Numbered from the stretch's first letter, positions 18,212 to 26,821 are shown. The stretch: DNA of 45,596 nt from Prochlorococcus sp. AG-363-P01 (GCA_003278225.1 QCGC01000010.1:1-45596), one strand, 5' to 3'. Program-made: numbers and translations. Notes: generated by a model from the sequence alone, not told the origin.

Positions 18212-18883
18212 TCAATCGTTGCTAAGCCAGAGCAGACTAGCCTTTAGTAAACATTCAATATCGTCAACAGGTCTTGTTAAATCTTGGTTTTCTGATTTGT
18301 TTTTGGAATCAAAATTTGCCCCAATTGCCTTTATGGCACTTCTGATTTCATCATCTTCATATCCCACTGATCTAAGTGTCTCGTGAAGTTCGTTGATAAT
18401 TGAGGGTGAGAACGGAGGCTCGGGATGTTTTTTATTATCTTGCATAGGCCCCAAATGGTTCGTTACTTCAAATTCAGACAGCTTGTGGCTTAATTCAATA
18501 GCAAGTCTTTCTGCTGTCCTTTTGCCTACTCCTTGTGCTTTAGAAAGAGCTTGGATATCTTGTTGGACTATTGAAAAAATCAGTTCATCCAATTGGAGCT
18601 CTTCTAATAAGGCCATACCGATTTGAGGGCCAATTCCATTTACGCCTATTAGCTTTCTAAATAAGTCTCTTTCTGCTTTTGTTTGAAACCCATATAAGGT
18701 TTCACCATCTTCTCGCTTGACTTGATGTATCCAAAGAGTTAATTCCTTGTCAGAGGCAACCAATGAATGATGCCTAGGTAAGAGCTGAACTTCGTATCCA
18801 ACACCAGAGCAGGCTAAAACAATCCCTTTTTTAAGCGCTTGTTGCCAGTTGTCTACTCTTTGCCCCTTAAGCCAGCTAATCAT
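18212..18883 (-). CDS. ruvA: Holliday junction helicase subunit RuvA
   Basis: RuvA binds Holliday junctions and loads RuvB. The N-terminal OB-fold begins MISWLKGQ, so I place the start at the ATG at 18883 (223 residues) rather than 18904. The two HhH motifs appear as FRKLIGVNGIGPQIGMALL and IQALSKAQGVGKRTAERLAIEL. The C-terminal RuvB-binding domain is INELHETLRSVGYEDDEIRSAI. The gene is divergent from the lipoprotein gene at 18947, with about 60 bp between the starts. ruvB and ruvC are not in the window. Confidence 0.96.
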   Translation of the reverse strand: MISWLKGQRVDNWQQALKKGIVLACSGVGYEVQLLPRHHSLVASDKELTLWIHQVKREDGETLYGFQTKAERDLFRKLIGVNGIGPQIGMALLEELQLDELIFSIVQQDIQALSKAQGVGKRTAERLAIELSHKLSEFEVTNHLGPMQDNKKHPEPPFSPSIINELHETLRSVGYEDDEIRSAIKAIGANFDSKNKSENQDLTRPVDDIECLLKASLLWLSND

Positions 18884-18946
18884 TAGGTTGCTTTTTATAT
18901 TCATATGCTGCCTTATTGCTTGGACTCTTTTCTCTTTTCAACAGTT

Positions 18947-19369
18947 ATGAGATGCGTTTCTCAAAAAATCCTTCCTTTAATTCTGGCTTCTTTGATTTCT
19001 TTAACAATATTTGGCTGTGCAAGTTCTCGTTTTCCCCCTAATTCTGTATTAAAGGATGCCTTGGAATTACAAATAGATCTTACAGAACGCTCACTTGAAA
19101 ATGTTGTTGACTTGGATGAAGGCTTTGTACGGATTGTTAGTGTTAAGCCTTCTTCAGTTGAGTATTTGCCTAATCAAGAGGGAAGGCTTTTGTCAGTAAA
19201 AGGTCGATGTGATTGTGAATTTCCTGGCCTTAAGGATCAAGTTGATACTCCTTTTCAATTATTTCTTGAACAAGGAGACAAACGAGAAAGTTGGCGACTA
19301 GCTAAACCAATAGCCACCGGTAGTTTGATAAAAGATTGGTCTACTTATCCTTTACCAATTACGCCTTGA
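18947..19369 (+). CDS. Putative lipoprotein, unknown function
   Basis: From the ATG at 18947 the product is 140 residues. It starts with a lipoprotein signal peptide, ILPLILASLISLTIFGCASS, ending in a lipobox-like IFGC. An earlier ATG at 18905 gives 14 more residues but spoils the signal peptide. The mature part is about 115 residues with no recognised domain. A CDCEF motif near residue 88 is notable. The protein should be exported and lipid-anchored. Confidence 0.75.
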   Translation: MRCVSQKILPLILASLISLTIFGCASSRFPPNSVLKDALELQIDLTERSLENVVDLDEGFVRIVSVKPSSVEYLPNQEGRLLSVKGRCDCEFPGLKDQVDTPFQLFLEQGDKRESWRLAKPIATGSLIKDWSTYPLPITP

Positions 19370-19454
19370 AATTAAATCCTACTAGAGCACTTTTGCCAGA
19401 AACTAATATATTGGACATTTGATTTATGACTTTGATTAATTAAGTGAGCTTCAG

Positions 19455-19838
19455 TTAACCGCCATCAATTTGACAACCAATCATTGCCCCAGCTACGCCA
19501 CCTGCAGGTACCGCCCACCATCTATCTCTTCCACGAGTGGTTCCCATGGTTATACCAGTACCAAGAAGTCCACCAATAAGAGTGCCCTCACTACAATCAT
19601 TGTTATCTCCTGCAGGTTGAGAAACGGCTGTATTTTTTCCAGGAGCACAAGGAACCTCAACCTGATTGGTCCATGTCTTTACATACCCTGGATTGTCCGG
19701 CCCTGTACCTGGAATGTATTCTTCTTTGTACTCGCTGCGAGTACATGTTTTCGATGAGGAGTATCCAGGCTGATAATCGCCAGCAATCACTGGTGAGGTA
19801 GAGCTAATAGCGATAAGAGTGGCTAGTAGAAACTTCAT
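19455..19838 (-). CDS. Exported glycine-zipper protein
   Basis: The 127-residue product has a signal peptide (MKFLLATLIAISSTSPVIAG, cleavage expected after VIAG). The C-terminal half holds a Gly-rich hydrophobic stretch (GTLIGGLLGTGITMGTTRGRD, then AVPAGGVAGAMIGCQI) like the glycine-zipper 2TM region of outer-membrane lipoproteins and 17-kDa-antigen-like proteins. The N-terminal part contains CTRSEYKEEY and VEVPC, which may form a disulfide. The likely location is envelope or periplasm. Two 18-bp tandem repeats lie just upstream. Confidence 0.75.
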   Translation of the reverse strand: MKFLLATLIAISSTSPVIAGDYQPGYSSSKTCTRSEYKEEYIPGTGPDNPGYVKTWTNQVEVPCAPGKNTAVSQPAGDNNDCSEGTLIGGLLGTGITMGTTRGRDRWWAVPAGGVAGAMIGCQIDGG

Positions 19839-19873
19839 TTGCTAAAGGGTTGTGTTGAATTGACTTAACTTGG

Positions 19874-19909
19874 AACTATTAGAAGTATAAGAACTATAGG
19901 AAGTATAAA
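19874..19909. repeat. Two tandem 18-bp direct repeats upstream of the glycine-zipper gene
   Basis: Positions 19874-19891 and 19892-19909 differ at 3 of 18 bases; each unit runs AACTAT-N2-GAAGTATAA-N. They lie 36-71 bp upstream of the start codon of the reverse-strand glycine-zipper gene. The exact tandem arrangement resembles a direct-repeat operator for a dimeric response regulator, but the regulator is unknown. Confidence 0.6.
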
Positions 19910-20134
19910 CTTGTTTGTCATAGTTCTGATTAGGAATGAGCCTGTAAGGCAGTTGAGAATTCTTGAAATAGTTTGCAGAACCTAGAGGCCGTTAAAATTA
20001 TTAGCTTTTTACAACTTATTGATTTTATTTTTAAAACATTTCTTATATTTTTTTAGAGTTTAATATTTAGAAGTTAAACTTGATGAAAAAAATATTTAGT
20101 CTATTTATTGGGATCTATTTAAAATTCATAACTA

Positions 20135-21010
20135 CTAATTAATTCTTCTTTCATTTAGACTTATTAGAGTTGAGATCATGACGAAAAATGCACCTAATAT
20201 AATCCACCCGTCTATGTTCTCTCCGAAAATAATAATTCCCCATAGTGATGCAAATATAACTTGAGTGTAATTAATAGCACTTGCTTGAGCAGCTGGTAGA
20301 AGACTTAAGCCTTCGGTAATATAGATTTGTCCAATTTGGGTAAATAAACCGACACCTATTAACCAAAACCAATCTAGACCTATTGGTATAACCCAATTAT
20401 TTAATATTAAAGGAATTGTTATTGGTACAGATAATAAGGGGAAATAATGAACTATAACTAGAGGATGTTCCGTCTTTGAGAGCTTTCTAACAGTTATATA
20501 TGCCATTGCTGTTAGGAATGCGCCTGCTAGAGCGATCCCTATGGATATATAAGGGGTGTATATCTGAGATGCATTAACCCAGTTTGATTGGGATACCATA
20601 ATTATACCTAGCCACCCCATTATTATAGCCCAACCTATTTGTGAATTAATTCCTTCTTTTAATAATAACCAAGCAGCTAAAGCAGTAAATGTCGGATAAG
20701 TATATTGAATTATTGTCGCTGCAGCTAAAGGTAAACTTGCAATTGCCTGGAACACAAGAAACAAAGCTGAAGTTCCAAGTATCCCTCTAATTACAAGGAG
20801 TTTCTTGTTAATCCCCCACGGTGAAATTCCAATTTTTTTTAACATTAACCTTGTGATTAAAAGGCTTATTAAAGATCTAATAAGTACTATCTCAGCTATG
20901 GGAATTCTTCCTGAGAGGTTTTTAACACAAACACTCATCAAGCTAAAGGCAAAAGCACTTAATATAAGAACCCAGCAACCTCTTGATTTTTTCGAGTCGT
21001 ATGTCACCAC
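20135..21010 (-). CDS. EamA/DMT-family transporter
   Basis: The 291-residue product starts with GTG (a second GTG follows). It consists of about ten hydrophobic helices in two EamA repeats. The first repeat contains LIRSLISLLITRL and the family-like AAATIIQYTYPTFTALAAWLLLKEGI. The second contains ASAINYTQVIFASLWGIIIFGENI. Members export metabolites such as amino acids or nucleosides; the substrate cannot be predicted. Single gene. Confidence 0.9.
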   Translation of the reverse strand: MVTYDSKKSRGCWVLILSAFAFSLMSVCVKNLSGRIPIAEIVLIRSLISLLITRLMLKKIGISPWGINKKLLVIRGILGTSALFLVFQAIASLPLAAATIIQYTYPTFTALAAWLLLKEGINSQIGWAIIMGWLGIIMVSQSNWVNASQIYTPYISIGIALAGAFLTAMAYITVRKLSKTEHPLVIVHYFPLLSVPITIPLILNNWVIPIGLDWFWLIGVGLFTQIGQIYITEGLSLLPAAQASAINYTQVIFASLWGIIIFGENIDGWIILGAFFVMISTLISLNERRIN

Positions 21011-21145
21011 TAGCTTTGGGAAGATACCATTAAAGAGTTTTGTTTAAAATTTTTAGCCTTATGCAAATGAATGAGACTGGATCTTTTTCTAGTGCTATGA
21101 ACATCTTGAGTTAGACCCATTTTTAAACACTCTTAGAATTTATTG

Positions 21146-23200
21146 ATGACATCCCCTCGTCTACATCCGCGTACCATTGAGGCAGTTAAGGAACGTGCAG
21201 ATATTGTTGATGTAGTAGGTGAACACGTTGTATTAAAAAAAAGGGGTAGAGAGTTTGTTGGGATATGCCCTTTTCATGATGACAGTAAACCTTCTATGAC
21301 GGTCTCTCCGTCTAAGCAGTTTTATTACTGTTTTTCATGCGGAGCTGGAGGGAATTCTATTAAATTTTTGATGGATTTTCAGCGTCAAAGTTTTGGAGAT
21401 GTAGTACTTGAATTAGCAAGAAAATATCAACTCCCTGTAGAGACTATTGATGGCTCTCAACAAGAGCGTTTACGCCAACAATTTTCTCGGCGAGATAAAC
21501 TCTTTAGAGTTCTATCTCTTGCTGCTGGTTGGTTCTCTCATCAATTAAAGACTCCTCAAGGACTTTCAGCTCTCTCTTACTTAAGGAAGGATCGCAAGTT
21601 AACTGAAAGTAGTATTGATGTTTTTGCATTGGGATATGCTCCAGATCAATGGGATGGTTTGCTTAAACATCTCTCACAGGTTGAAGGCATATCTCCTGAA
21701 TTATCAGAGGCTGCTGGACTTGTTGTGCCTCGAAAAGGTGGTGGTGGTTTTTATGATCGATTTAGAAATCGCTTAATAGTACCAATATGTGATCGTCAAG
21801 GACGGGTAATTGGTTTTGGTGGCCGTAGTCTTGATGGATCAGAACCAAAGTATTTAAATTCTCCTGAGACGGAAGTTTTTGCGAAGGGAGAGCATCTTTT
21901 TGGTCTTGATAAAGCTTCATCTACTATTCGTAAAGATGATAGGTCTGTTGTAGTAGAAGGTTATTTTGATGTAATTGCGTTGCACTCAGTAGGCATAAGA
22001 AACTCAGTTGCCTCTTTGGGAACTTCTCTTAGCAGTAAACAAATCACACAATTATGTAGGTGTAGTGATAGTAAGCGGATAGTACTAAATTTTGACGCGG
22101 ACGGAGCAGGAGTTCGAGCAGCAAAAAGAGCTATTGGTGAAGTAGAACAACTTGCAATGCAGGGTCAGTTGGACTTAAGAGTTTTGCATTTGCCTTCAGG
22201 TAAAGATCCTGATGAATTTTTACAGGATCATGGCCCAGGAGAATATAGGGCTCTTCTAGATCAGGCTCCACTTTGGCTTGACTGGCAAATAGATCAGGCT
22301 TTGCAAGGCCTTGATTTAAGTAAAGCGGATCAATTTCAATTAGCAGTTAGTGGCTTGGTCCAACTTTTAGCAAAGTTGCCTCCTACTCCTATTCGTACTC
22401 ATTACTTACAGAAGGTTGCTGAACGTTTGAGTGGAGGTCAGGCACGCTTGTCTTTGCAGTTAGAGGAAGATCTTCGTAAACAGGTAAAAGGACAGCGTTG
22501 GCATGGACGTTCTAGTCGATATGAGCAACCTGGTGATGCAAATCAACGTGAACGTACTGAGGCGCAAATATTACAGCTTTATTTGCATTGTCCTAGTCAT
22601 AGAGCTTCTATTCGGCGTGAGCTTAGGACGAGAGAGCTAGAAGACTTTGCACTACAACATCATCGTCTAATTTGGGTAGCGATATCAGATATAGAAGAAA
22701 CGAACTTAGGCCCAGGTCGCCTAGAGCAAATTAGTAGAGGCATTGATATAGGTGATGATCTCAGCAATATAGATTTGCCAAGGTTACTTGCTGACCAACT
22801 TTTACTTGATAATAGTTCGCTTTCTACTCGTCTTACACCTCTTCTTGAACCAGGGGAAGTTCATTTGGCCGCTATGTCTGAGCCAACGTCTTATTTACGT
22901 GGAATCGCAGCAGCTTTACAACGTCAAAAATCTATAAAGCGTTGTAGACACCTTCTCGAGGCTTGGAGCGGACAGCGACTTGAAACTTTGGAGAAATGTA
23001 TTGCTGCACTTATTGAAGAAGAACGTAAGCAACCTGAAAAATCTTTTGACATGGATAAAAGAATAGATCAGATGTTTCAAGATCTAAATTGTGATGCTTT
23101 ACGCTTTCAAGATCTTTATTACAACGAACGTAAGCATATTCTTCACTTGGACCAGCAACGCTGTGCAAGTTTTCAAAATAAGCAACCCCTTTCTGCTTGA
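21146..23200 (+). CDS. dnaG: DNA primase
   Basis: This is the replicative primase of 684 residues from the ATG at 21146. The N-terminal CHC2 zinc finger uses Cys41-His44 (CPFH) and Cys62/Cys65 (CFSC). The RNA-polymerase core is followed by the TOPRIM domain, with Glu in VVVEGYFDVIALH and the Asp pair in LNFDADGAG. The C-terminal 200 residues correspond to the helicase-interaction region. An A8 run near 21233 lies in the Lys-Lys codons. It is a single gene. Confidence 0.97.
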   Translation: MTSPRLHPRTIEAVKERADIVDVVGEHVVLKKRGREFVGICPFHDDSKPSMTVSPSKQFYYCFSCGAGGNSIKFLMDFQRQSFGDVVLELARKYQLPVETIDGSQQERLRQQFSRRDKLFRVLSLAAGWFSHQLKTPQGLSALSYLRKDRKLTESSIDVFALGYAPDQWDGLLKHLSQVEGISPELSEAAGLVVPRKGGGGFYDRFRNRLIVPICDRQGRVIGFGGRSLDGSEPKYLNSPETEVFAKGEHLFGLDKASSTIRKDDRSVVVEGYFDVIALHSVGIRNSVASLGTSLSSKQITQLCRCSDSKRIVLNFDADGAGVRAAKRAIGEVEQLAMQGQLDLRVLHLPSGKDPDEFLQDHGPGEYRALLDQAPLWLDWQIDQALQGLDLSKADQFQLAVSGLVQLLAKLPPTPIRTHYLQKVAERLSGGQARLSLQLEEDLRKQVKGQRWHGRSSRYEQPGDANQRERTEAQILQLYLHCPSHRASIRRELRTRELEDFALQHHRLIWVAISDIEETNLGPGRLEQISRGIDIGDDLSNIDLPRLLADQLLLDNSSLSTRLTPLLEPGEVHLAAMSEPTSYLRGIAAALQRQKSIKRCRHLLEAWSGQRLETLEKCIAALIEEERKQPEKSFDMDKRIDQMFQDLNCDALRFQDLYYNERKHILHLDQQRCASFQNKQPLSA

Positions 23201-23311
23201 ATATTTTACATTTAGGTTGAATTTTTGAATATCTTTTTAATTCCAAGCCTTCTTTATTTGATTTTGCTTGAACATTAACTCTAGGTCGCCATAGAATTTG
23301 GATAAGAATAT

Positions 23312-23785
23312 TTAGAGACAATACTTTCTAAGGGCAGTGATCAATTTCTTTGGCCGCTCTTCCATATAGTAGGCCTCTTCTTCCTTTTCTATTTTTCCAG
23401 TACCAACAATTGTTGATCCTTCTATTGCATCTCTTTTGTACCACTTGTGTATATTACCCTTTGTTTTTACTATGCCAAGAGGCTTAGAATTGTTGCAGGC
23501 TTGAGCTACATGTGTAGCCTCATGTCGAAGGGCTTTTTTGATAGAAATGGCTGTACTAAGCTTGTCTCTTTTATACACAAATGCTGATTTTGAACTCGTA
23601 TATTTATGATGATTCTTTATGTTTTGAGTGCAAATTATGACCGACTTTTGCCTGCTTTTGGTAAACCCAACATATTTTTTACCCATAAGGCATAATGGGT
23701 TATCCTCTTCAACTGAAAAACCTGCTTTGTATATAAGCTCTAGAATTTCTTTTTCATTTGAACTTAGAAATAAAAGGAATTCCAT
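23312..23785 (-). CDS. Small HExxH zincin-like protein, unknown function
   Basis: The 157-residue product has no signal peptide or membrane helix. Residues 83-95 read KKALRHEATHVAQ, which contains the zinc-metallopeptidase motif HEATH (88-92). Downstream the segment EKEEEAYYMEERP (133-145) offers a Glu as third ligand in an E-x-x-A-like helix, as in gluzincins. No known peptidase family is recognised; it might be a compact zincin fold. It follows umuC by 37 bp on the same strand and could be part of the umuDC transcript. Proteolysis is inferred only from the motif. Confidence 0.7.
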   Translation of the reverse strand: MEFLLFLSSNEKEILELIYKAGFSVEEDNPLCLMGKKYVGFTKSRQKSVIICTQNIKNHHKYTSSKSAFVYKRDKLSTAISIKKALRHEATHVAQACNNSKPLGIVKTKGNIHKWYKRDAIEGSTIVGTGKIEKEEEAYYMEERPKKLITALRKYCL

Positions 23786-23822
23786 GATTTTTGTGTTTAA
23801 CCGTCACTTCGACTTTAGTTGG

Positions 23823-25097
23823 TCACGAATATACAATTGGAAGATCAATGATATGTGTTGTTTTGGAGTGACTTAGGTGTTTACGGCGCATATCCCAATG
23901 TTGACTTGAAATACACACGGCCCAATTAATTGTCTTGTTGCCATAGCGTTTGTTGAGATTATCGATTGTTTTCATTAATCGTTCACGTCGTTGCAAGTCT
24001 TTGGAACTGTTGTGCTTCTCTAGCAGATTCACTTGTAGATAATCAGTGCTTTGGAGCTTTTGCATGATCACTCCGGCTTTACTAAGTAGACGATAAGGCT
24101 GGAATATTTTCTTTGTTAGTGCCCAGGATGCTGTTAGGAGAACGCCCGTATCATTACTTGGTGTATTTAATTGAGTTGTGGCACTTTGCTTGTAAAAGGG
24201 ATGGCAGAAAGGACTTGTGTGTGTAAATACTGTAATAGCACCTGCTAGTTGATTTTGCCTTCTTAACTTCTCACTAGCAAGGACTATATGGCTACTTACT
24301 GCTTGGCGTAATTCTTCTAGGCTTGTTACAGGACGACCAAAGCTTCTACTTACGCATGTCTGTTCCTTTGGTGATGGTATTACCTTGAAAGGTAGGCAGA
24401 CTTCTCCTCGTAGTTCATGCAATAAACGTACGCCTACTATGCCAAACTTGCTGCGTAATTCGTGGCTATTTATATCGTGTAATTCTTGGGCGGTATTAAT
24501 TCCTCGAACTCGACACCAGTGGGACATTTTATGCCCCACTCCCCAGACTTCTTCTATATTAACTTTTTTGAGTAATTCTTTGTTTTTTCTATTTGAATTT
24601 AGGTCGAAGATACCGGCGCAAGTCGATATATTTTTGGCTAGATAGTTGGCAAGCTTTGCTTGCCCTTTGCTATTACCAATGCCTATTGAAATAGGTAGCC
24701 CAAGGCTTTGATGTACTAGAGCTCGTAGATGATGAGCCCACGGCAACAAGTCCTGATCAGGTGGGCGATCTATTTGTACGAATGCCTCATCGATAGAATA
24801 AACCTCTATATTTTTACAATGCATTGCTAATAAACGCATTAGACGTTGACTCATATCACCATAGAGTGCGTAATTTGAGCTGCGTACTATAACGTTGAAC
24901 CTCTTTAACTTATGTCGAGACTTAAAATATGGTTCTCCCATTGAAATGCCGAGAGCACGTGCTTCTGGGCTGCGAGCTACGATGCAACCATCATTGTTAG
25001 ATAGCACTACTACGGGTCTTCCTAATAGTGATGGATCGATATTTTGTTCACAGGAAGCATAAAAGTTATTCCCATCAATTAGTGCTATTGCTCGCAT
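23823..25097 (-). CDS. umuC: Y-family translesion DNA polymerase V catalytic subunit
   Basis: The 424-residue protein copies across damaged bases after complexing with processed UmuD. The catalytic motifs are [13 protein letters not shown] (Asp8) and [10 protein letters not shown] (Asp103, Glu104). The thumb and HhH region is [12 protein letters not shown], and the UmuC-type C-terminal domain ends in a zinc-free tail. The start ATG overlaps the umuD stop by one base (TAATG), so the genes are coupled. Confidence 0.96.
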   Translation of the reverse strand: MRAIALIDGNNFYASCEQNIDPSLLGRPVVVLSNNDGCIVARSPEARALGISMGEPYFKSRHKLKRFNVIVRSSNYALYGDMSQRLMRLLAMHCKNIEVYSIDEAFVQIDRPPDQDLLPWAHHLRALVHQSLGLPISIGIGNSKGQAKLANYLAKNISTCAGIFDLNSNRKNKELLKKVNIEEVWGVGHKMSHWCRVRGINTAQELHDINSHELRSKFGIVGVRLLHELRGEVCLPFKVIPSPKEQTCVSRSFGRPVTSLEELRQAVSSHIVLASEKLRRQNQLAGAITVFTHTSPFCHPFYKQSATTQLNTPSNDTGVLLTASWALTKKIFQPYRLLSKAGVIMQKLQSTDYLQVNLLEKHNSSKDLQRRERLMKTIDNLNKRYGNKTINWAVCISSQHWDMRRKHLSHSKTTHIIDLPIVYS

Positions 25098-25543
25098 TAT
25101 TTATGTTTAAGATTCAGACTATGAATTGAATGTATAGCTACTCCCCAGATTTGGACATCATTGTATTGTCGTAAATCAATTGACGTGTAGTCTGAATTGT
25201 CTGCTTCTAAGTAAGGGATTCCACTTTTCAGTATAAGTCGTTTGAGAATAAATGCGCCATCTAGTACTGCTACTACTATGTGACCAGGATGTGGCTCGAT
25301 GCTACGGTCTACAACGAGTAAATCATTATTGTGGATTCCTGCGCCAATCATGGAATTTCCACTAACACGAAGGAGAAACGTGCTTATGGGGTGTCGTATT
25401 AGGTATTCGTTGAGATCGATATCGATATCGATATAGTCATCAGCTGGAGAGGGGAAGCCTGCTGATACACACTCGGTGGCAAACTTTATTAATAGTCTCG
25501 AAGGTTGAGTGACTAAAAACCTTGGTAACGGTGAAATCTCCAT
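25097..25543 (-). CDS. umuD: UmuD, self-cleaving LexA-like serine peptidase subunit of polymerase V
   Basis: I start at the ATG at 25543, giving 148 residues. A GTG at 25558 lies in frame but within the inverted repeat. The self-cleavage site is Ala28-Gly29 in [12 protein letters not shown]. The Ser/Lys dyad is Ser64 (SGNSM) and Lys101 (FILKR). A repeated CGATAT tract at about 25413-25434 encodes IDIDIDL in the linker after the cleavage site. Activation occurs by RecA-stimulated cleavage, as in the E. coli enzyme. The upstream 64-bp inverted repeat reaches into the start codon. Confidence 0.95.
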   Translation of the reverse strand: MEISPLPRFLVTQPSRLLIKFATECVSAGFPSPADDYIDIDIDLNEYLIRHPISTFLLRVSGNSMIGAGIHNNDLLVVDRSIEPHPGHIVVAVLDGAFILKRLILKSGIPYLEADNSDYTSIDLRQYNDVQIWGVAIHSIHSLNLKHK

Positions 25544-25605
25544 GCCCCAACCAAGCACAACTGTATAGTATAAATGTACTATACAGTTGTGCTTGGTTGG
25601 GGCAT
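25542..25605. repeat. Perfect 29-bp inverted repeat filling the rlmH-umuD gap
   Basis: Positions 25542-25570 and 25577-25605 are exact reverse complements with a 6-nt centre. The element occupies nearly the whole 65-bp spacer between the umuD start and the rlmH stop. Its umuD-side end carries the umuD ATG. The centre holds a LexA-like box. It may be an operator, a cruciform or a transcription attenuator. Confidence 0.95.
25567..25580. promoter_or_regulatory. LexA-like SOS box at the centre of the inverted repeat
   Basis: The 14 bp AGTATAAATGTACT match the cyanobacterial LexA consensus RGTACNNNDGTWCB (from the literature) at all but one specified position. It sits 24 bp from the umuD ATG. A UmuDC operon is a classic LexA target. 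Flanking TATACT/TATAGT sequences could serve as -10 elements. Confidence 0.7.
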
Positions 25606-25608
25606 TTG

Positions 25609-26046
25609 TTAGCTCCGATGGTATGGACCACCTTTTATAATCGTAGTTGCCCGGTAAAGTTGTTCAACAAGTAATAGACGAGCTATTTCATGAGGGAATG
25701 TCATAGGAGATAGGCTTAATAGCGAATGCGCCAAGTTTTTAATTTCAGGAGCAATACCGTCCGCCCCACCGATTACGAAGACAAGTTTTTGGGAATCAAA
25801 TGTTTGTAGATATTCAGCAAATGGAGTGGAGGCTAGAGAGTCACCTTCTTCAGTTAAAACTATTAATGTTTGATTATTTTTTAGTTTAGTTTTTATTTCT
25901 TGAGCTTCTTTTAGAGGGGTTGAGTCGCGCAACTCAGTAATTGTTAGTCCAGGTAGACGTTTTAGGTATAGCTCAACGCCTGATTTAACCCAATCTTTAC
26001 GAATTTTTCCTATAGCAAAAATGTGATAATGCGATGGTTTTAGCAC
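25609..26046 (-). CDS. rlmH: 23S rRNA (pseudouridine1915-N3)-methyltransferase
   Basis: The 145-residue SPOUT enzyme methylates pseudouridine 1915 in helix 69 of 23S rRNA. It begins at GTG (MLKPSHYHIFAIGKIRK). Signature segments are LIVLTEEGDSLASTPFAEYL, VFVIGGADGI and the C-terminal knot ARLLLVEQLYRATTIIKG, ending in GGPYHRS. It is the last gene before the umuDC palindrome in its strand orientation. Confidence 0.95.
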   Translation of the reverse strand: MLKPSHYHIFAIGKIRKDWVKSGVELYLKRLPGLTITELRDSTPLKEAQEIKTKLKNNQTLIVLTEEGDSLASTPFAEYLQTFDSQKLVFVIGGADGIAPEIKNLAHSLLSLSPMTFPHEIARLLLVEQLYRATTIIKGGPYHRS

Positions 26047-26072
26047 GAGTAAGTTGGATTAATGCTGATTGC

Positions 26073-26453
26073 TTAATCTTCATCTTCTAATAAGAACCTG
26101 TCGAAAAGGGTATAGAGAATATCTTCTTCAGATTCTTTTCTTGGTTGTTGTTTTTTAGTGGGTTGGCTGGTGAGGTCCTTGCTTGGGATGTTTTTGAGAG
26201 AATTGTTTTGGTTTCTTTCTTTTTGTTCAATTCCTCTGAGCCTTTCAATTAAGTGACTAGGTACGTTGCCATCAGGACTCGCATTCATTAGCTCTTGGAA
26301 TAAAACTTGGGGATTTTCTTCCGTTTCTATGGGATGACATTTTTTATTTTTTGTGTTTTTGGGGTTATTTTTCGGGTTTGGTTCTGGTAATTCTTTAGGA
26401 AGCTGGCGACCTAGTTCTCGAAGATGTTGAATACTGCGAGAGTCGAATGTCAT
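26073..26453 (-). CDS. Hypothetical hydrophilic protein
   Basis: The 126-residue protein begins MTFDSRSIQHLRELGRQLPKELPEP, followed by a Lys/Asn-rich linker and a helix-like ASPDGNVPSHLIERLRGIEQ. A second charged linker then leads to a short acidic C-terminal helix (EEDILYTLFDRFLLEDED). There is no signal peptide. Its ATG overlaps the stop of the upstream gene (ATGA), so the two are coupled. I do not recognise it. The conserved-looking ends suggest a protein-protein adaptor, which is inference. Confidence 0.7.
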   Translation of the reverse strand: MTFDSRSIQHLRELGRQLPKELPEPNPKNNPKNTKNKKCHPIETEENPQVLFQELMNASPDGNVPSHLIERLRGIEQKERNQNNSLKNIPSKDLTSQPTKKQQPRKESEEDILYTLFDRFLLEDED

Positions 26454-26713
26454 CGGATTAACAGATTGTATTTTTTTAAGGAGCGAGGATTAATGCCTTT
26501 TTTGGGTCCATATTCAACCTCTTCTCTTAATGCTTGTCTAAGTTGTTCAAAAGGCAAGTCATTGAAACTATCATCTTCGGTAAGTGCAGAGGGTAAATCC
26601 AAGTTACCTATATCCATATTTTGATTGATATCATTCGTGGTAGCAAAACCTGACGACAGAGGCACCAAGAAGAAAATGGCGACAGCGACCAGGGCCATAA
26701 GGCGGGCGCTCAT
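26450..26713 (-). CDS. Hypothetical exported protein
   Basis: The 87-residue product has a signal peptide (LMALVAVAIFFLVPLSSGFA, then TTND). The mature part is about 60 residues, acidic and then basic, with LPFEQLRQALREEVEYGP and a Lys/Arg-rich end. No domain is recognised. It heads a reverse-strand unit that runs into the 126-residue unknown, with a four-base overlap, and then rlmH. Confidence 0.7.
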   Translation of the reverse strand: MSARLMALVAVAIFFLVPLSSGFATTNDINQNMDIGNLDLPSALTEDDSFNDLPFEQLRQALREEVEYGPKKGINPRSLKKYNLLIR

Positions 26714-26789
26714 ATTAAAACAAGAATAATTATTAAACCTTAGATCCGCTTGTGGAAAGATGATAGAGGAGAAGCTCTGACTGTGAGAA

Positions 26790-26821
26790 ATTGAATAAGA
26801 CTTGTCTTGCTAAAATTCAAT
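26790..26821. repeat. Imperfect hairpin in the divergent intergenic region
   Basis: ATTGAAT (26790-26796) pairs with ATTCAAT (26815-26821), and an inner AAGAC/GTCTT stem is nested. It lies between divergent starts (26713 reverse and 27012 forward), so it may be part of a promoter or 5' leader. The rest of this 298-bp gap holds no clear feature. Confidence 0.35.

Noticed and set aside
20050-20085. Hairpin AGTTTAA/TTAAACT downstream of the EamA transporter as a terminator
   Set aside because: Only seven A-T-rich pairs and no T tract on the reverse strand.
21233-21244. A8 run in dnaG as a possible slippage site for a second product
   Set aside because: It encodes Lys-Lys in a conserved region of primase, and there is no useful alternative frame after the run.
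23010-23321. Reverse ORF at the dnaG 3' end
   Set aside because: It is antisense to the dnaG C-terminus for most of its length and has no recognisable features.
25413-25434. CGATAT repeat in umuD considered as a microsatellite or a binding site
   Set aside because: It encodes the acidic linker IDIDIDL after the cleavage site, and three copies are too few to claim more; kept only as a remark under umuD.
25440-25631. Reverse ORF covering the rlmH-umuD junction
   Set aside because: It runs through the palindrome and both gene ends in another frame, so it is a shadow of rlmH and umuD.
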